Positions 8,385 through 17,072 of a DNA stretch of 62,648 bases are shown piece after piece. The number at the start of each line of letters is the position of its first letter. The stretch's first letter is position 1. The position numbers and the translations under genes are program-made. This DNA is from Rhodothermaceae bacterium (lineage in GTDB: Bacteria; Bacteroidota; Rhodothermia; Balneolales; Cyclonatronaceae): assembly GCA_020201275.1 (NCBI GenBank), contig JAIVHB010000013.1, positions 1-62,648 of the forward strand, written 5' to 3'. The notes under the pieces were generated by a model. That model was not told where the DNA came from and did no database searches. It worked only from the letters and a program-made list of their open reading frames with translations.

Positions 8385-9062
8385 TTGAACAAGCAGACCA
8401 TCCTGGTTGTTGATGATGAACAGGATTTGTTGGACCTGATTGAATACAATCTCAAAAAGGAAGGATTCGGGGTGCTCACATCCGATTCGGGGGAGAAAGG
8501 CATTGAAATTGCAAGACGCCAAAAACCGGATCTCATACTGCTCGATATTATGATGCCGGGTATGGATGGCATCGAAGTGTGCAGATTAATCAAATCGGAT
8601 CCCGCAACGCAGGCAATTCCGGTCGTATTTCTTACCGCACGTGGCGATGAAAAAAGTGAAATAACCGGTCTGGATCTTGGTGCCGACGACTATCTTTTCA
8701 AGCCCATCAGCACCTCAAAGCTGCTCTCACGGATAAAAGCAATTCTCAGGAGATCCCAGTCCGGGCAGCAGAAAGAAACCATACTGAACATCCATAATCT
8801 GACAATAGACCGCAGCAGATACATAGTGAGCAACGGCGAAAAAGAGATGCATCTGCCAAGGAAGGAGTTTGAACTGCTCTACTTTCTTGCCAGCCGTAAG
8901 GGCAAGGTACTCGACAGGCAGTCGCTGCTGAATGAGGTGTGGGGAAACAATATCTATGTACTCGACAGAACCGTTGATGTGCACATCCGGAAGATCCGGG
9001 AAAAGATCGGTGATGAGTACATCGAAACGGTTAAAGGTGTCGGCTATCGTTTCAAGGAATGA
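8385..9062 (+). CDS. OmpR/PhoB-family response regulator
   Basis: This 225-residue DNA-binding regulator has a receiver domain with acidic pocket D10/D11, phosphoacceptor D54 (LILLDIMMPGMDG) and the conserved FKP lysine. Its winged-helix domain (about 130-225) carries KEFELLYFLASRKGKVLDRQSLL and the recognition helix RTVDVHIRKIREKIG. The only plausible start is TTG at 8385. Its last four bases overlap the start of the kinase gene (ATGA). The pair resembles PhoB/PhoR, but no phosphate genes are nearby, so the signal is unknown. Confidence 0.92.
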   Translation: MNKQTILVVDDEQDLLDLIEYNLKKEGFGVLTSDSGEKGIEIARRQKPDLILLDIMMPGMDGIEVCRLIKSDPATQAIPVVFLTARGDEKSEITGLDLGADDYLFKPISTSKLLSRIKAILRRSQSGQQKETILNIHNLTIDRSRYIVSNGEKEMHLPRKEFELLYFLASRKGKVLDRQSLLNEVWGNNIYVLDRTVDVHIRKIREKIGDEYIETVKGVGYRFKE

Positions 9063-10129
9063 ATAAACCCAAAAACCGGCCGTATTTCCGGTTGGGATTC
9101 CGGATTGCATCTGCCACCTCGCTGGTAGTGACAGGGATCGTCCTGTTTGTAACCCTTCTGCATGTGCCATATCCGCTTTCCGTCCTCATACCTGCCATAG
9201 CGGGTGTGGCCTCGTTCATGTCGGCCTATTTCATTACCGTCCGCCTTCTTGACGACCGGTTCAACCGGGTGATGCTCGCCCTGAAAGGTCTGCAGCAGAA
9301 ACTGTTTGATGACGAGAGAGAACTTGAACCCATCCCGAAGGATGAGCTTGATGATATCTATTCCGAACTGCTGAAAGCCTCAGTTACCATTGAACGGGAG
9401 ATACAGCGGTTAACGCGGATCGAAAGTTACCGTAAGGAGTTCATCGGCGACATATCGCATGAACTGAAAACGCCCATTTTTGCGATACAGGGTTTTATTG
9501 AAACCCTGATGGATGGTGCCCTGGAAGATGAAACCGTGAACAGGGAATTTCTGCGTAAGGCCATGAGGAATGTGAACCGCCTGATGGTACTTATCAGAAA
9601 CCTGATGGATATCTCGAGGCTTGAAACCGGTGATATGAAACCGGAAATCCAGGCTTTTGTACTGCATGATGTAATTCTGGAGGTAATTGAATCGCTTCAG
9701 ATTAAAGCCGGACAGGAAAAGGTTAGCCTGCACCTTCACAATATTGACAAATACCTTAAGGTAAATGCCGACAGGAACCAGATACGCCAGGTGTTCATCA
9801 ATCTGACAGAGAATGCCATCAAGTACAACCGCCCCGGTGGTAGTGTTCATATCGGGTTGAAACCGTTTACCAGGAGCGACCCAAGGATTACCGTTTATAT
9901 ACGCGACACCGGCATCGGGATTGAAGGGAGGGACCTGAACCGGGTTACTGAACGTTTTTTCAGGGTTGACAAGTCCCGATCGCGTGAAAAAGGGGGAACG
10001 GGCCTTGGCCTGGCCATTGTGAAACACATCCTGGAATCGCACGACGAAATATTGACGATAGAGAGCAAACCCAGGGAGGGTTCAACCTTCAGTTTTACAC
10101 TTTCAAATGCTGAGCGGGTTTTAGGTTAG
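9059..10129 (+). CDS. PhoR-like membrane sensor histidine kinase
   Basis: The 356-residue kinase starts with two membrane helices (about residues 10-60) separated by a very short loop, so it has no large periplasmic sensor. A linker and HisKA domain follow, with H134 in FIGDISHELKTPIFAIQGF. The HATPase domain has the N box NLTENAIKYN, G1 DTGIGIEG and G2 GGTGLGLAIVKHI. It is translationally coupled to the response regulator upstream. The lack of a sensor loop suggests that it senses the membrane or a partner protein. Confidence 0.92.
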   Translation: MNKPKNRPYFRLGFRIASATSLVVTGIVLFVTLLHVPYPLSVLIPAIAGVASFMSAYFITVRLLDDRFNRVMLALKGLQQKLFDDERELEPIPKDELDDIYSELLKASVTIEREIQRLTRIESYRKEFIGDISHELKTPIFAIQGFIETLMDGALEDETVNREFLRKAMRNVNRLMVLIRNLMDISRLETGDMKPEIQAFVLHDVILEVIESLQIKAGQEKVSLHLHNIDKYLKVNADRNQIRQVFINLTENAIKYNRPGGSVHIGLKPFTRSDPRITVYIRDTGIGIEGRDLNRVTERFFRVDKSRSREKGGTGLGLAIVKHILESHDEILTIESKPREGSTFSFTLSNAERVLG

Positions 10130-10181
10130 GTACATTCTTCCTACCTTCTTCACATTAAAAAAACAAACAGAAGGAAAACAA

Positions 10182-11261
10182 ATGAACTATGCCGTTATAA
10201 TGGCCGGGGGTGTAGGATCCCGTTTCTGGCCCAAAAGCCGACTGAAGTGCCCCAAACAATTTCTAAAGCTGATCGGTGATAAAACCATGCTTCAGAGCAC
10301 GGTCCACCGAATACTCCCCCTCATTCCTATGGAGCGGATTCTGGTTATAACAAACGCCGATTATACAGACCTGGTAATTGAACAGCTGCCGGGTATCCCC
10401 CCGCAAAATGTGATTGGAGAGCCGATCGGCCGAAACACGGCACCCTGCATTGCCCTTGCAGCCATTGTTGCGGAACAGATGGATCCTGACCCGACAATGA
10501 TTGTTCTGCCATCCGATCACTATATCAGGGATGAGAACGAATTCCGCAGAGTATTGGCGGCAGCTGCCCGGAAAGCGTCCGATGAAGATGTGCTGATTAC
10601 GGTTGGAATACGACCCAACAGGCCGGAAACCGGATATGGATACATCCAGGTTAACGAGAACAACGGAAGTGATGAATCTGATGAATTCTGCGTGGTGAAA
10701 ACCTTTGCTGAAAAACCCGACCTGCAGACAGCGATCAATTTTATTGCATCAGGCGATTTTTACTGGAACAGCGGCATGTTCGTTTGGAAATCGTCAACCA
10801 TTCTCAGGGAACTTCAGAAACACCTGCCCGAAATTCACCGCGAGGTACAGAAAGTGCGGTCGCATGTTGGCGGGGAAGGTTTTATTAAATCACTGCAAGA
10901 CTATTACCACAGCTGCATGTCTATATCTATTGATTATGGTGTTATGGAGAAGGCTGGTGCTGTACACGTTATTCCTGCCGAATTTGGTTGGAATGACGTA
11001 GGAAGCTGGCTTGCTGTATATGAACTTGAGAAAAAAGGAACCGACGGCAATGTTATCCGTGCGCCGGTAACGCATCTTGAAAACTGCCAGAACTGCTATG
11101 TGGTATCCGGTTCCGATAAACTGATTGCCATGGTCGGCCTGCAGGGGTTTGCCTATGTGGAAACCGACGACGCTGTATTGATCTGCCGCCTTGAAGAGTC
11201 GCAGGAGGTGAAAAAACTGTTTGAGACCATGGACACACCTGAGCTCAGAAAATTCAAATAG
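10182..11261 (+). CDS. manC: Mannose-1-phosphate guanylyltransferase
   Basis: The enzyme makes GDP-mannose from mannose-1-phosphate and GTP, for polysaccharides or glycosylation. The 359-residue protein starts with the nucleotidyltransferase signature MAGGVGSRFWPKSR followed by CPKQFLKL. It also has PSDHYI, ETGYGYIQ, the FAEKPD motif and YWNSGMFVW. It is the short single-domain form without the phosphomannose isomerase fusion. It is followed convergently, 55 bp away, by the hydrolase gene. Confidence 0.94.
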   Translation: MNYAVIMAGGVGSRFWPKSRLKCPKQFLKLIGDKTMLQSTVHRILPLIPMERILVITNADYTDLVIEQLPGIPPQNVIGEPIGRNTAPCIALAAIVAEQMDPDPTMIVLPSDHYIRDENEFRRVLAAAARKASDEDVLITVGIRPNRPETGYGYIQVNENNGSDESDEFCVVKTFAEKPDLQTAINFIASGDFYWNSGMFVWKSSTILRELQKHLPEIHREVQKVRSHVGGEGFIKSLQDYYHSCMSISIDYGVMEKAGAVHVIPAEFGWNDVGSWLAVYELEKKGTDGNVIRAPVTHLENCQNCYVVSGSDKLIAMVGLQGFAYVETDDAVLICRLEESQEVKKLFETMDTPELRKFK

Positions 11262-11316
11262 GGCAGTGGTTGTACAAGGTTCTATGCTTTCTCTTTGCTT
11301 GACGGCCACATAAACG

Positions 11317-11973
11317 TTACATCTTTCGATATCGCAGAAAGTGCAATAGTTTGGTAAACAGTATGGTAATGTGGGTTACGTGCTCCGGCGACCATCTGAG
11401 CCCGTTCAGTACCAGCACTTTTGAACCCCTCACTTTTTCAAGCGTTTCGTCGGGTATGGTTTTGGCATCGGTTATATAGGAGAAATCGTTGATTCTGAAA
11501 CCGAGTACGGGGAGACTTCGGTGGTCCACCGGAAGAGGTGTGATGGTACAATCTTTGAAAACGACAGGCCGGTCGAGTACCTTCAGATCGAGTGATACGC
11601 TGCCGGGTGTTTTGTTCTGGCCGAACATATAGGGGAAACGGGTGCTGATGGAATCGATACAGCTCTGTGTAGTGTAGGCCGGAATGCTGCCATTCTGAAC
11701 ATAGTTGTAAGGCCGGAGATCATCGAGCCCTGCTATATGGTCTGTATGCTCGTGTGTGAACAGAAGCAGATCTATATTCCGGATTCCGGCCCTGAGCGTC
11801 TGAAGGCGGAACTCGGGGCCCGTATCAATGACTATGGATGTTTCTTCGGTACGAACCCAGGCTGAGGTGCGGTAGCGGTCGTCTCTGGGGTCGCCGGTAG
11901 GTATTTCCCGGCCGAAACCACCGGCAACGGGTACACCCATCGAGGTGCCTGTTCCTAAAAAAGTAATGCGCAT
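11317..11973 (-). CDS. PhnP-like metallo-beta-lactamase-fold hydrolase, short C terminus
   Basis: This is a cytosolic MBL-fold enzyme of the PhnP/cyclic phosphodiesterase type. It begins MRITFLGTGTSMGVPV and has DTGPEFRLQTL and the metal motif THEHTDHIAGLDDLRPYN, then PVDHRSLPVLGFRI and the Asp ligand in YITDAKTIP. Relatives run to about 250 residues and end with a block holding a last metal-binding His. Here the match stops after VLNGLRWSPEHVTH and a short unrelated tail follows (about 218 residues). I find that block in no frame before manC, so an internal loss is likely. ATG at 11973 overlaps the stop of the upstream gene. Confidence 0.8.
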   Translation of the reverse strand: MRITFLGTGTSMGVPVAGGFGREIPTGDPRDDRYRTSAWVRTEETSIVIDTGPEFRLQTLRAGIRNIDLLLFTHEHTDHIAGLDDLRPYNYVQNGSIPAYTTQSCIDSISTRFPYMFGQNKTPGSVSLDLKVLDRPVVFKDCTITPLPVDHRSLPVLGFRINDFSYITDAKTIPDETLEKVRGSKVLVLNGLRWSPEHVTHITILFTKLLHFLRYRKM

Positions 11974-12278
11974 CACTGAGTATCTCCGCTAAAAAAGTCG
12001 GAATCCTGGCCCTTTTTCAGTTTCCATTTGTTCCACTTAGCCTCGATTTCCTTGCGAAGGGCAGGTTTTATGAAAATATCTGTGAGATCGGTGTCGAATA
12101 AAAACCTGATGATCAGATTTCCCTGTACATCAACCGGGTGGTTTTTATTAACCATAATGATTTTTTCCCCTTCCAGCACGCAGAACCCGCCCTTGAAATT
12201 TCCCCGCTCTTTTCTGATGGTGTAACCGAGTTGTTCAATGATCTCCTCAAGTTCAAGGAGTAGTTTTTCGGGTTTCAT
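11973..12278 (-). CDS. Conserved small protein of unknown function
   Basis: I do not recognise this 101-residue protein. It is soluble, starts with a charged helix (KLLLELEEIIEQLGYTIRKE) and has a central beta-rich part (GGFCVLEGEKIIMVNKNHP). It ends in a basic helix (ALRKEIEAKWNKWKLKKGQD). It lies between the barrel gene (1 bp upstream) and the hydrolase (overlapping stop and start), so it is translated with both. The tight coupling suggests a shared task with the hydrolase. Confidence 0.75.
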   Translation of the reverse strand: MKPEKLLLELEEIIEQLGYTIRKERGNFKGGFCVLEGEKIIMVNKNHPVDVQGNLIIRFLFDTDLTDIFIKPALRKEIEAKWNKWKLKKGQDSDFFSGDTQ

Positions 12279-12279
12279 T

Positions 12280-13035
12280 TTAAAAACTGATACCGATTAA
12301 AAAAGTTATCGAATCGAGGTTGTACTTGAACTCATCTTCAGCTGTCATAAAACGGTTGTAACTATAATCGAACCCGGCATTAATGCCAACAGGGCCTGCC
12401 AGCCGGTCAAGATATATCCTTAACTGCTGGTCAAATGCAAAAGCCGTACCCACAGATGCGCCGAACGAGGATGCGGATACGCCGTAGCGGGCTGCTGATT
12501 TGATCCTGATCCGGAAGGTTTGTGCCGGCCGCATCACCAGTTCCTGACCCAGACCGAACAACAGACGGTTCTGGCTGAATTCGGCTGAGGTATTGGCCGA
12601 CTGACTGTTCCGCATCATGTAATAATCGGTTGAGGCATAGAGGGGGATTGTCCAGGCAAAAGAGGGCCTTGTATAAAGGTTCAGGTTTCCCTGCAACAGA
12701 ATGCCAAGACTTCTGAAGATTACATCATTCTGATCGGTTAAACCCGAACCCGTGGCTCCATATATCTGAAGGGAGTTTGTTTCGTAGCGCAACCTGTAGA
12801 GCGTGCCCTCAAAGTCGTAGCGAACATCGGATGGTCCGAAAGTGTGATTACCGTAAAAATTAACCGATGCCGGTTCGATTCCGAAATAGAGGCTGTGTTC
12901 AGGTATGGTCCTTCGTTCAGAACCTGCGGTACCGATCGAAAACATCTGAGCAGCAGCAGTGACCGGTGTCAGCACTACCAGAAGCACCGGAATTATTATA
13001 TAGTACAGCTGTAGTTTCACTCGTTCTGTTGTCAT
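12280..13035 (-). CDS. Predicted outer-membrane beta-barrel protein
   Basis: I do not recognise the family. The 251-residue protein has a signal peptide (residues about 10-29, ending TPVTAAAQ). Alternating hydrophobic and polar strands follow and it ends in phenylalanine (ITFLIGISF), as expected of a C-terminal beta-signal for BAM. An 8- to 12-strand barrel would fit the length. It is the first gene of the three-gene reverse operon. Confidence 0.75.
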   Translation of the reverse strand: MTTERVKLQLYYIIIPVLLVVLTPVTAAAQMFSIGTAGSERRTIPEHSLYFGIEPASVNFYGNHTFGPSDVRYDFEGTLYRLRYETNSLQIYGATGSGLTDQNDVIFRSLGILLQGNLNLYTRPSFAWTIPLYASTDYYMMRNSQSANTSAEFSQNRLLFGLGQELVMRPAQTFRIRIKSAARYGVSASSFGASVGTAFAFDQQLRIYLDRLAGPVGINAGFDYSYNRFMTAEDEFKYNLDSITFLIGISF

Positions 13036-13339
13036 GGTAATTTGATTAAACTGTGTGCAAAAATAGTAAATCCATCTCAGGTTTTAACACAGATGTTGGA
13101 ATAATAGTTGGCACAATCGGTATACGAACCACAAGAAAAATATCTTTCAGGTCAATTGATCTGTTGCGTGTTGATTATAAAATTGTGATGTAAGCCATCG
13201 GTATTGCATTTATGATTAAGAAAACTATAATTCATGAGACTTACACCCGGACGGTATTGATATTGTGAAATACTGTATTGACAGCGATCGTTATTACTGC
13301 GTATATTGTACATCTGACAGGAAATTACCTGTATGAAAC
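13036..13339. other. Intergenic region between barrel gene and tRNA-Asp
   Basis: This 304-bp stretch separates the divergent barrel gene and tRNA-Asp. I see no coding frame. The only signal is the tRNA promoter at 13278-13307. Confidence 0.5.
13278..13307 (+). promoter_or_regulatory. Promoter of tRNA-Asp
   Basis: A perfect TTGACA at 13278-13283 is followed, after 18 bp, by TATATT at 13302-13307. The mature tRNA begins 33 bp later. Confidence 0.65.
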
Positions 13340-13413
13340 GGTCCGGTAGTTCAGTTGGTTAGAACGCCTGCCTGTCACGCAGGAGGTCGAGGGTTCGAGT
13401 CCCTTCCGGATCG
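13340..13413 (+). tRNA. tRNA-Asp (GTC)
   Basis: The cloverleaf is complete: acceptor GGTCCGG with CCGGATC, D arm AGTTCAGTTGGTTAGAAC, anticodon arm CCTGCCTGTCACGCAGG with anticodon GTC, T arm GAGGGTTCGAGTCCCTT and discriminator G. CCA is not encoded. Confidence 0.97.
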
Positions 13414-13417
13414 CATA

Positions 13418-13452
13418 AAGCCCGGCTCATTTTTGAGTCCGGGCTTTTTTTT
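13418..13452 (+). terminator. Rho-independent terminator after tRNA-Asp
   Basis: AGCCCGG pairs with CCGGGCT, with an inner CTC/GAG stem and a T-rich loop. A run of eight T follows. Confidence 0.9.
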
Positions 13453-13537
13453 ACCCACTCGATTTATTCCGGACGTTTTGAAAGGTCAGCATGTTCTGAA
13501 CCTGGTATAGTAAATGCTATGGTAATGAATGGATTGC

Positions 13538-13570
13538 AAAAAAAAAGGCGGTATCGCTACCGCCTTTTTT
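13538..13570. terminator. Terminator of the OmpA-family lipoprotein gene
   Basis: GGCGGTA (13547-13553) and TACCGCC (13558-13564) enclose a 4-nt loop, flanked by A and T tracts. On the minus strand this sits 20 bp past the lipoprotein stop codon; it can also act on the plus strand. Confidence 0.9.
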
Positions 13571-13590
13571 AATGCTTCAATATCCGATCA

Positions 13591-14481
13591 TCAGTTTGTT
13601 GTACGCGGACCTGGTGAGAAGGGATACGGATTAACGGGAACAGATTCGGCACGACGGTTAGCGCGGCAGCCTTTAGCACCCGGATCGGGTTGGGCACATG
13701 GAACCGGAGCTTTTCCGAGTCCTGTTGCAGTCATGCGGTCTTCTGAAATTCCGTTGTCTTTATAGAAGTTCACAACTGCATTGGCACGGCGAACGCTAAG
13801 CCTGAGATTGTACTGGTCGCCACCAACGTGGTCAGTGAATGCTTCAATTCTGAAACGGTAATTTGGAGCCGCTTTTAGTTTGTCGAGGTTTTCTGTCAAC
13901 AACTGGGCGGCACGTGTATCAAGGTTTGATCTGTCGAAATCGAAATTAACCGTTGCAAGCTGGCGGATAACCATAGGATCATTTGAGTCGAGCGGGTCGG
14001 TTCCCATCTGAATCTCCTGGCCCTCGGTGAAACCATCGCCATCTGAATCCGGATTGTTGGGATCGGTTTCATGGACATTGATTTCGTCGTTGTCATTAAG
14101 GCCATCGCCGTCGGTATCAGCCGCAAGCGGGTTTGTACGGTAATTGTTAATTTCGTCACCGTCCGACAGTCCGTCTCCGTCTGAATCAGGATTGAGTGGA
14201 TCGGTTCCGTGTACCATTACTTCATCATAGTCGTTCAGAACATCTCCATCAGAGTCTGGATCCAGTGGATTGGTTCCGTAGACATATATTTCGTCGTAGT
14301 CATTCAGACCGTCACCGTCACTGTCCATAGTTTTGAGAACCTCAGGATCAAGTGACTTAAGATATTCCAGTGTGAGTTCTACTGGTTCCTCAACGGTATC
14401 TCTCGAAGAACGGCATCCGATTAAGACTACAATCAACGAAAGAATGGCAAGTGAGCGAAGCGATAGTGCTTTGTAATTCAT
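13591..14481 (-). CDS. OmpA-family lipoprotein with thrombospondin type 3 repeats
   Basis: This outer-membrane lipoprotein (296 residues) has a lipobox ending VVLIGC at about residue 23. Five calcium-binding TSP3-type repeats follow (DSDGDGLNDYDEI and relatives, about 50-170). The OmpA peptidoglycan-binding domain comes last (NFDFDRSNLDTRAAQLL, then RLSVRRANAVVNFY, about 178-285). It probably anchors the outer membrane to the cell wall, with a calcium-stiffened stalk. It is monocistronic with its own terminator. Confidence 0.92.
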   Translation of the reverse strand: MNYKALSLRSLAILSLIVVLIGCRSSRDTVEEPVELTLEYLKSLDPEVLKTMDSDGDGLNDYDEIYVYGTNPLDPDSDGDVLNDYDEVMVHGTDPLNPDSDGDGLSDGDEINNYRTNPLAADTDGDGLNDNDEINVHETDPNNPDSDGDGFTEGQEIQMGTDPLDSNDPMVIRQLATVNFDFDRSNLDTRAAQLLTENLDKLKAAPNYRFRIEAFTDHVGGDQYNLRLSVRRANAVVNFYKDNGISEDRMTATGLGKAPVPCAQPDPGAKGCRANRRAESVPVNPYPFSPGPRTTN

Positions 14482-14613
14482 AGATTTTTATTGGTTGATT
14501 GATAGGGATATAGGAATATGTATAGTATATCAAAAAAATATATCATACTCACATATTAAATTAGTCAGTTATTATATTTATCGTTTGGATTGCATAAGTT
14601 GACATTATCGGCG

Positions 14614-14621
14614 TATATTTG
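14614..14621 (+). promoter_or_regulatory. TATATTTG -7 box of tRNA-Ala
   Basis: TATATTTG is an exact match to the Bacteroidota TAnnTTTG element, 12 bp before the tRNA. A matching -33 TTTG at the usual spacing is not clear. Confidence 0.45.
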
Positions 14622-14633
14622 TGACCTTTCGAC

Positions 14634-14707
14634 GGGGCTATAGCTCAGCTGGCTAGAGCGTCGCGCTGGCAGCGCGAAGGTCCGGGGTTCGAATCCCCGT
14701 AGCTCCA
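14634..14707 (+). tRNA. tRNA-Ala (GGC)
   Basis: Acceptor GGGGCTA pairs with TAGCTCC (one G-T pair). The D arm is AGCTCAGCTGGCTAGAGC, the anticodon arm TCGCGCTGGCAGCGCGA gives anticodon GGC, and the T arm is CCGGGGTTCGAATCCCCG. The discriminator is A; CCA is not encoded. Confidence 0.97.
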
Positions 14708-14714
14708 CACCCTG

Positions 14715-14748
14715 AAGGAAGCTGTCTTACCTGGCAGCTTCCTTTTTT
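14715..14748 (+). terminator. Rho-independent terminator after tRNA-Ala
   Basis: AAGGAAGCTG pairs with CAGCTTCCTT and a T tract follows. Confidence 0.9.
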
Positions 14749-15010
14749 AGATAAACAGTATGATACCTGATGTTTTCGGTCTAAAGTTTGTGGGTTAGAA
14801 AACGGGTGAAAGGTTATTGAAACCGAGTTAAATTATTATTTTAACGAGTCCGTATAAAATATTCAGCTATGATGCGCCGGGAGTTTGTAACACTCCTTTA
14901 ATATCTTAAAAAAATCTATTCTAATTTTGTTCAAATCATGCGAACATTATTGGGTCAGGCTGGTTAGATACGTTACCTATAGTTATGTTTAATTGAAAAT
15001 ACCTGCCGGC

Positions 15011-16183
15011 ATGGGACTAATAAACAAATTTGGACATCGCATTATCATCAGTCTGATTGTGATTGTGAGCCTGCTCGTAAGTCTTGAGTCTATGAGCAAA
15101 AGCTCTAGCGACAAGATTGACGTGCAAATGATGGTTGAGAATTCCCTGAGTGTGGCCCGCCTTATTTCGCTTTCTCAGTTGTCGGGGAGCATTAACACCG
15201 ATGAACGCTTCATCACTCTCTATCTGAGCAATATCACTCCGGAAACGCAAAGCAACCTCCGACTGCATATCAATGTTCGTTCTACAAGGTATGGCGTAAT
15301 CGTGAATCTGGAAGAACTCAATGGCTTCAGCATGGAGTCCGGGCAGACTGCCCGGGCAAATATGAGCAGCCTTGGCAGTGGTATTCCCGGGGTTACCTCA
15401 TCCATGCGGTTCGATGCCGGTCTCACTCCCGGTGGTGAGGCAATGATAAATGAGCTTCGGGGCTCATCCACACTTCCCGACGATATCTATACAATAACGG
15501 TGCAGATCTATCAGAATGGTAACAGTACATCCGGTGAGTTGGTTGGCAGTGCATCTATTACCATCGGTGCGGAACCGGGCTTTGCTTCCTATGAGGTTCG
15601 TCCGATTCAACCTGGTGATGTAATCGGTTCGGCTGCTACGATCTCAAATACCAATCCCGTGTTCAACTGGGAAGGTGATCCAAGCCTGAAATACCGGCTG
15701 ACCATTGTAAAAGCTGAACAAGGACGCAGTGCTGAAGCCCTGATTCAGTCTGCCCTCGACACAAGCCCGCCTGCCCAGGGAGGCCGGCTGTTATCGGACG
15801 AGATGGCAGATGTGATTACCGAACAACTGACCTACTCCTACCCGATATCAGGGGTTCAACCTCTTGAACAAAACACAACCTATTTCTGGCAGGTGTTTGC
15901 CATTGTACCGGATGTTCGTGGTGAACAACTCCTGCCGTCAGAAATTTTTGAGTTTACGGTAACCGGGCAACATACTGATCAGCAGACCGGGGTGAACAGA
16001 GAGATCAACGAACTTGTAAGACGATATTTCCGCAGGAACGATATTCTAGGCCTGAGCCGTGACGGGTTCGACCTTGTAAGCATTGAGTATAAGGGTACAG
16101 TTCATTCAGGACCTCAGATTATCACTGTTCTTGAAGAGTTTTTTGAGAAGGTGGATGAGGGCAAAATCAGGGTGGTTGAATAA
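15011..16183 (+). CDS. Secreted or membrane-anchored protein, first gene of the FecR/CHASE2 cassette
   Basis: I do not recognise a named family. The protein has an N-terminal membrane or signal segment (RIIISLIVIVSLLVSL), then beta-rich domains. The stretch from NPVFNWEGDPSLKYRLTIVK to TTYFWQVFAIVPDVRGEQ has the look of a fibronectin type III-like fold. The start is uncertain: ATG at 15011 (390 residues) is preferred, with TTG at 14993 also open. It is 7 bp upstream of the FecR-domain gene, so the two are probably co-translated. Confidence 0.75.
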   Translation: MGLINKFGHRIIISLIVIVSLLVSLESMSKSSSDKIDVQMMVENSLSVARLISLSQLSGSINTDERFITLYLSNITPETQSNLRLHINVRSTRYGVIVNLEELNGFSMESGQTARANMSSLGSGIPGVTSSMRFDAGLTPGGEAMINELRGSSTLPDDIYTITVQIYQNGNSTSGELVGSASITIGAEPGFASYEVRPIQPGDVIGSAATISNTNPVFNWEGDPSLKYRLTIVKAEQGRSAEALIQSALDTSPPAQGGRLLSDEMADVITEQLTYSYPISGVQPLEQNTTYFWQVFAIVPDVRGEQLLPSEIFEFTVTGQHTDQQTGVNREINELVRRYFRRNDILGLSRDGFDLVSIEYKGTVHSGPQIITVLEEFFEKVDEGKIRVVE

Positions 16184-16190
16184 CAAGATC

Positions 16191-17006
16191 ATGGAATTAT
16201 TTAAAAAACTTTGCCTTTTGTTCGTTATTGCAGCCCTGCCTGTTACATCTGTGGCATCGATACCTTTCACAGTCGCATTTTCTGATGCCGGTACAGGTGC
16301 TGTTGCAGGTATAAGCAGTGCGGTAACCGTAAGTTACGGTGCCGGTAACAGTGAAAAAAATGATGAAAGACCGCTCGCTATTGTGAGGCGGTTTCGGCCG
16401 TTAGTTGTGGTGAAACAGCCTTCGGAGGCCGAATGGCTCGAGGCAAAAATTACTCAGCCTCTGTTCGATAAAGACACTCTTCGTACCGGCCCCGACGGTT
16501 ATGCCCTGATTCAGTTTATGGATAACAGTCTTGCCAGGGTCAGACCGAATTCGCTGCTGGTGATAAGAGGGGAGACCCGCGACAGGGGCAGTACATTCAG
16601 CCGTATAACTCTTGAGGCTGGCGAATTGTTACTCAACGTAAATGGCAGGCAGAGCAATTATGAAGTTCAGACCCGTACCGCTGTTGCTTCGGTGAAGGGA
16701 ACCACCTTCAACACAAAAATTGAAGATGATCTTACCACAGTTTTCACCGGTTTCAGTGGCATTGTCGAGATTATAGCACTGAACTCAGGGCAGACTGTAA
16801 ACCTTACAAGAAGAAACCGGGTGAGGGTGGATCAGCGCGGTGAAACTGTAACGCTTGAATCCATAAGCAGCTCTGAGTTACAGAATCTTCAGCAGCAATA
16901 CGACGATCTGGAAGAGGGTACAAGGCCGGATATCCTGCGCCTGAGATTCATGAATCGCAGCGGGCAGGTACGTGAGATCGACATAAGGTATTTCGAGACA
17001 GATTAA
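16191..17006 (+). CDS. FecR-domain periplasmic protein
   Basis: The 271-residue protein has a signal peptide (FKKLCLLFVIAALPVTSVAS). Its FecR domain (about 65-165) carries the typical steps DTLRTGPDGYALIQFMDNS, ARVRPNSLLVI, LEAGELLLNV, VQTRTAVASVKGTTFNTKI and FSGIVEI. FecR domains relay signals or bind envelope structures in the periplasm. The start is ATG at 16191; the open frame upstream overlaps the previous gene and shows no signal. It lies between the secreted protein and the barrel gene, ahead of a CHASE2 cyclase, a partnership that recurs for FecR-domain proteins in other phyla. Confidence 0.88.
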   Translation: MELFKKLCLLFVIAALPVTSVASIPFTVAFSDAGTGAVAGISSAVTVSYGAGNSEKNDERPLAIVRRFRPLVVVKQPSEAEWLEAKITQPLFDKDTLRTGPDGYALIQFMDNSLARVRPNSLLVIRGETRDRGSTFSRITLEAGELLLNVNGRQSNYEVQTRTAVASVKGTTFNTKIEDDLTTVFTGFSGIVEIIALNSGQTVNLTRRNRVRVDQRGETVTLESISSSELQNLQQQYDDLEEGTRPDILRLRFMNRSGQVREIDIRYFETD

Positions 17007-17072
17007 TGCGAAATTAAAGAGCGGTATACAAATGTCCGTCTCTAACTGTGATATATTCAAGTTGCTAACGAA

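Noticed and set aside
14993-15010. TTG start for the first cassette gene
   Set aside because: Possible but not preferred; no ribosome site is seen before it and ATG 15011 gives a cleaner signal segment.
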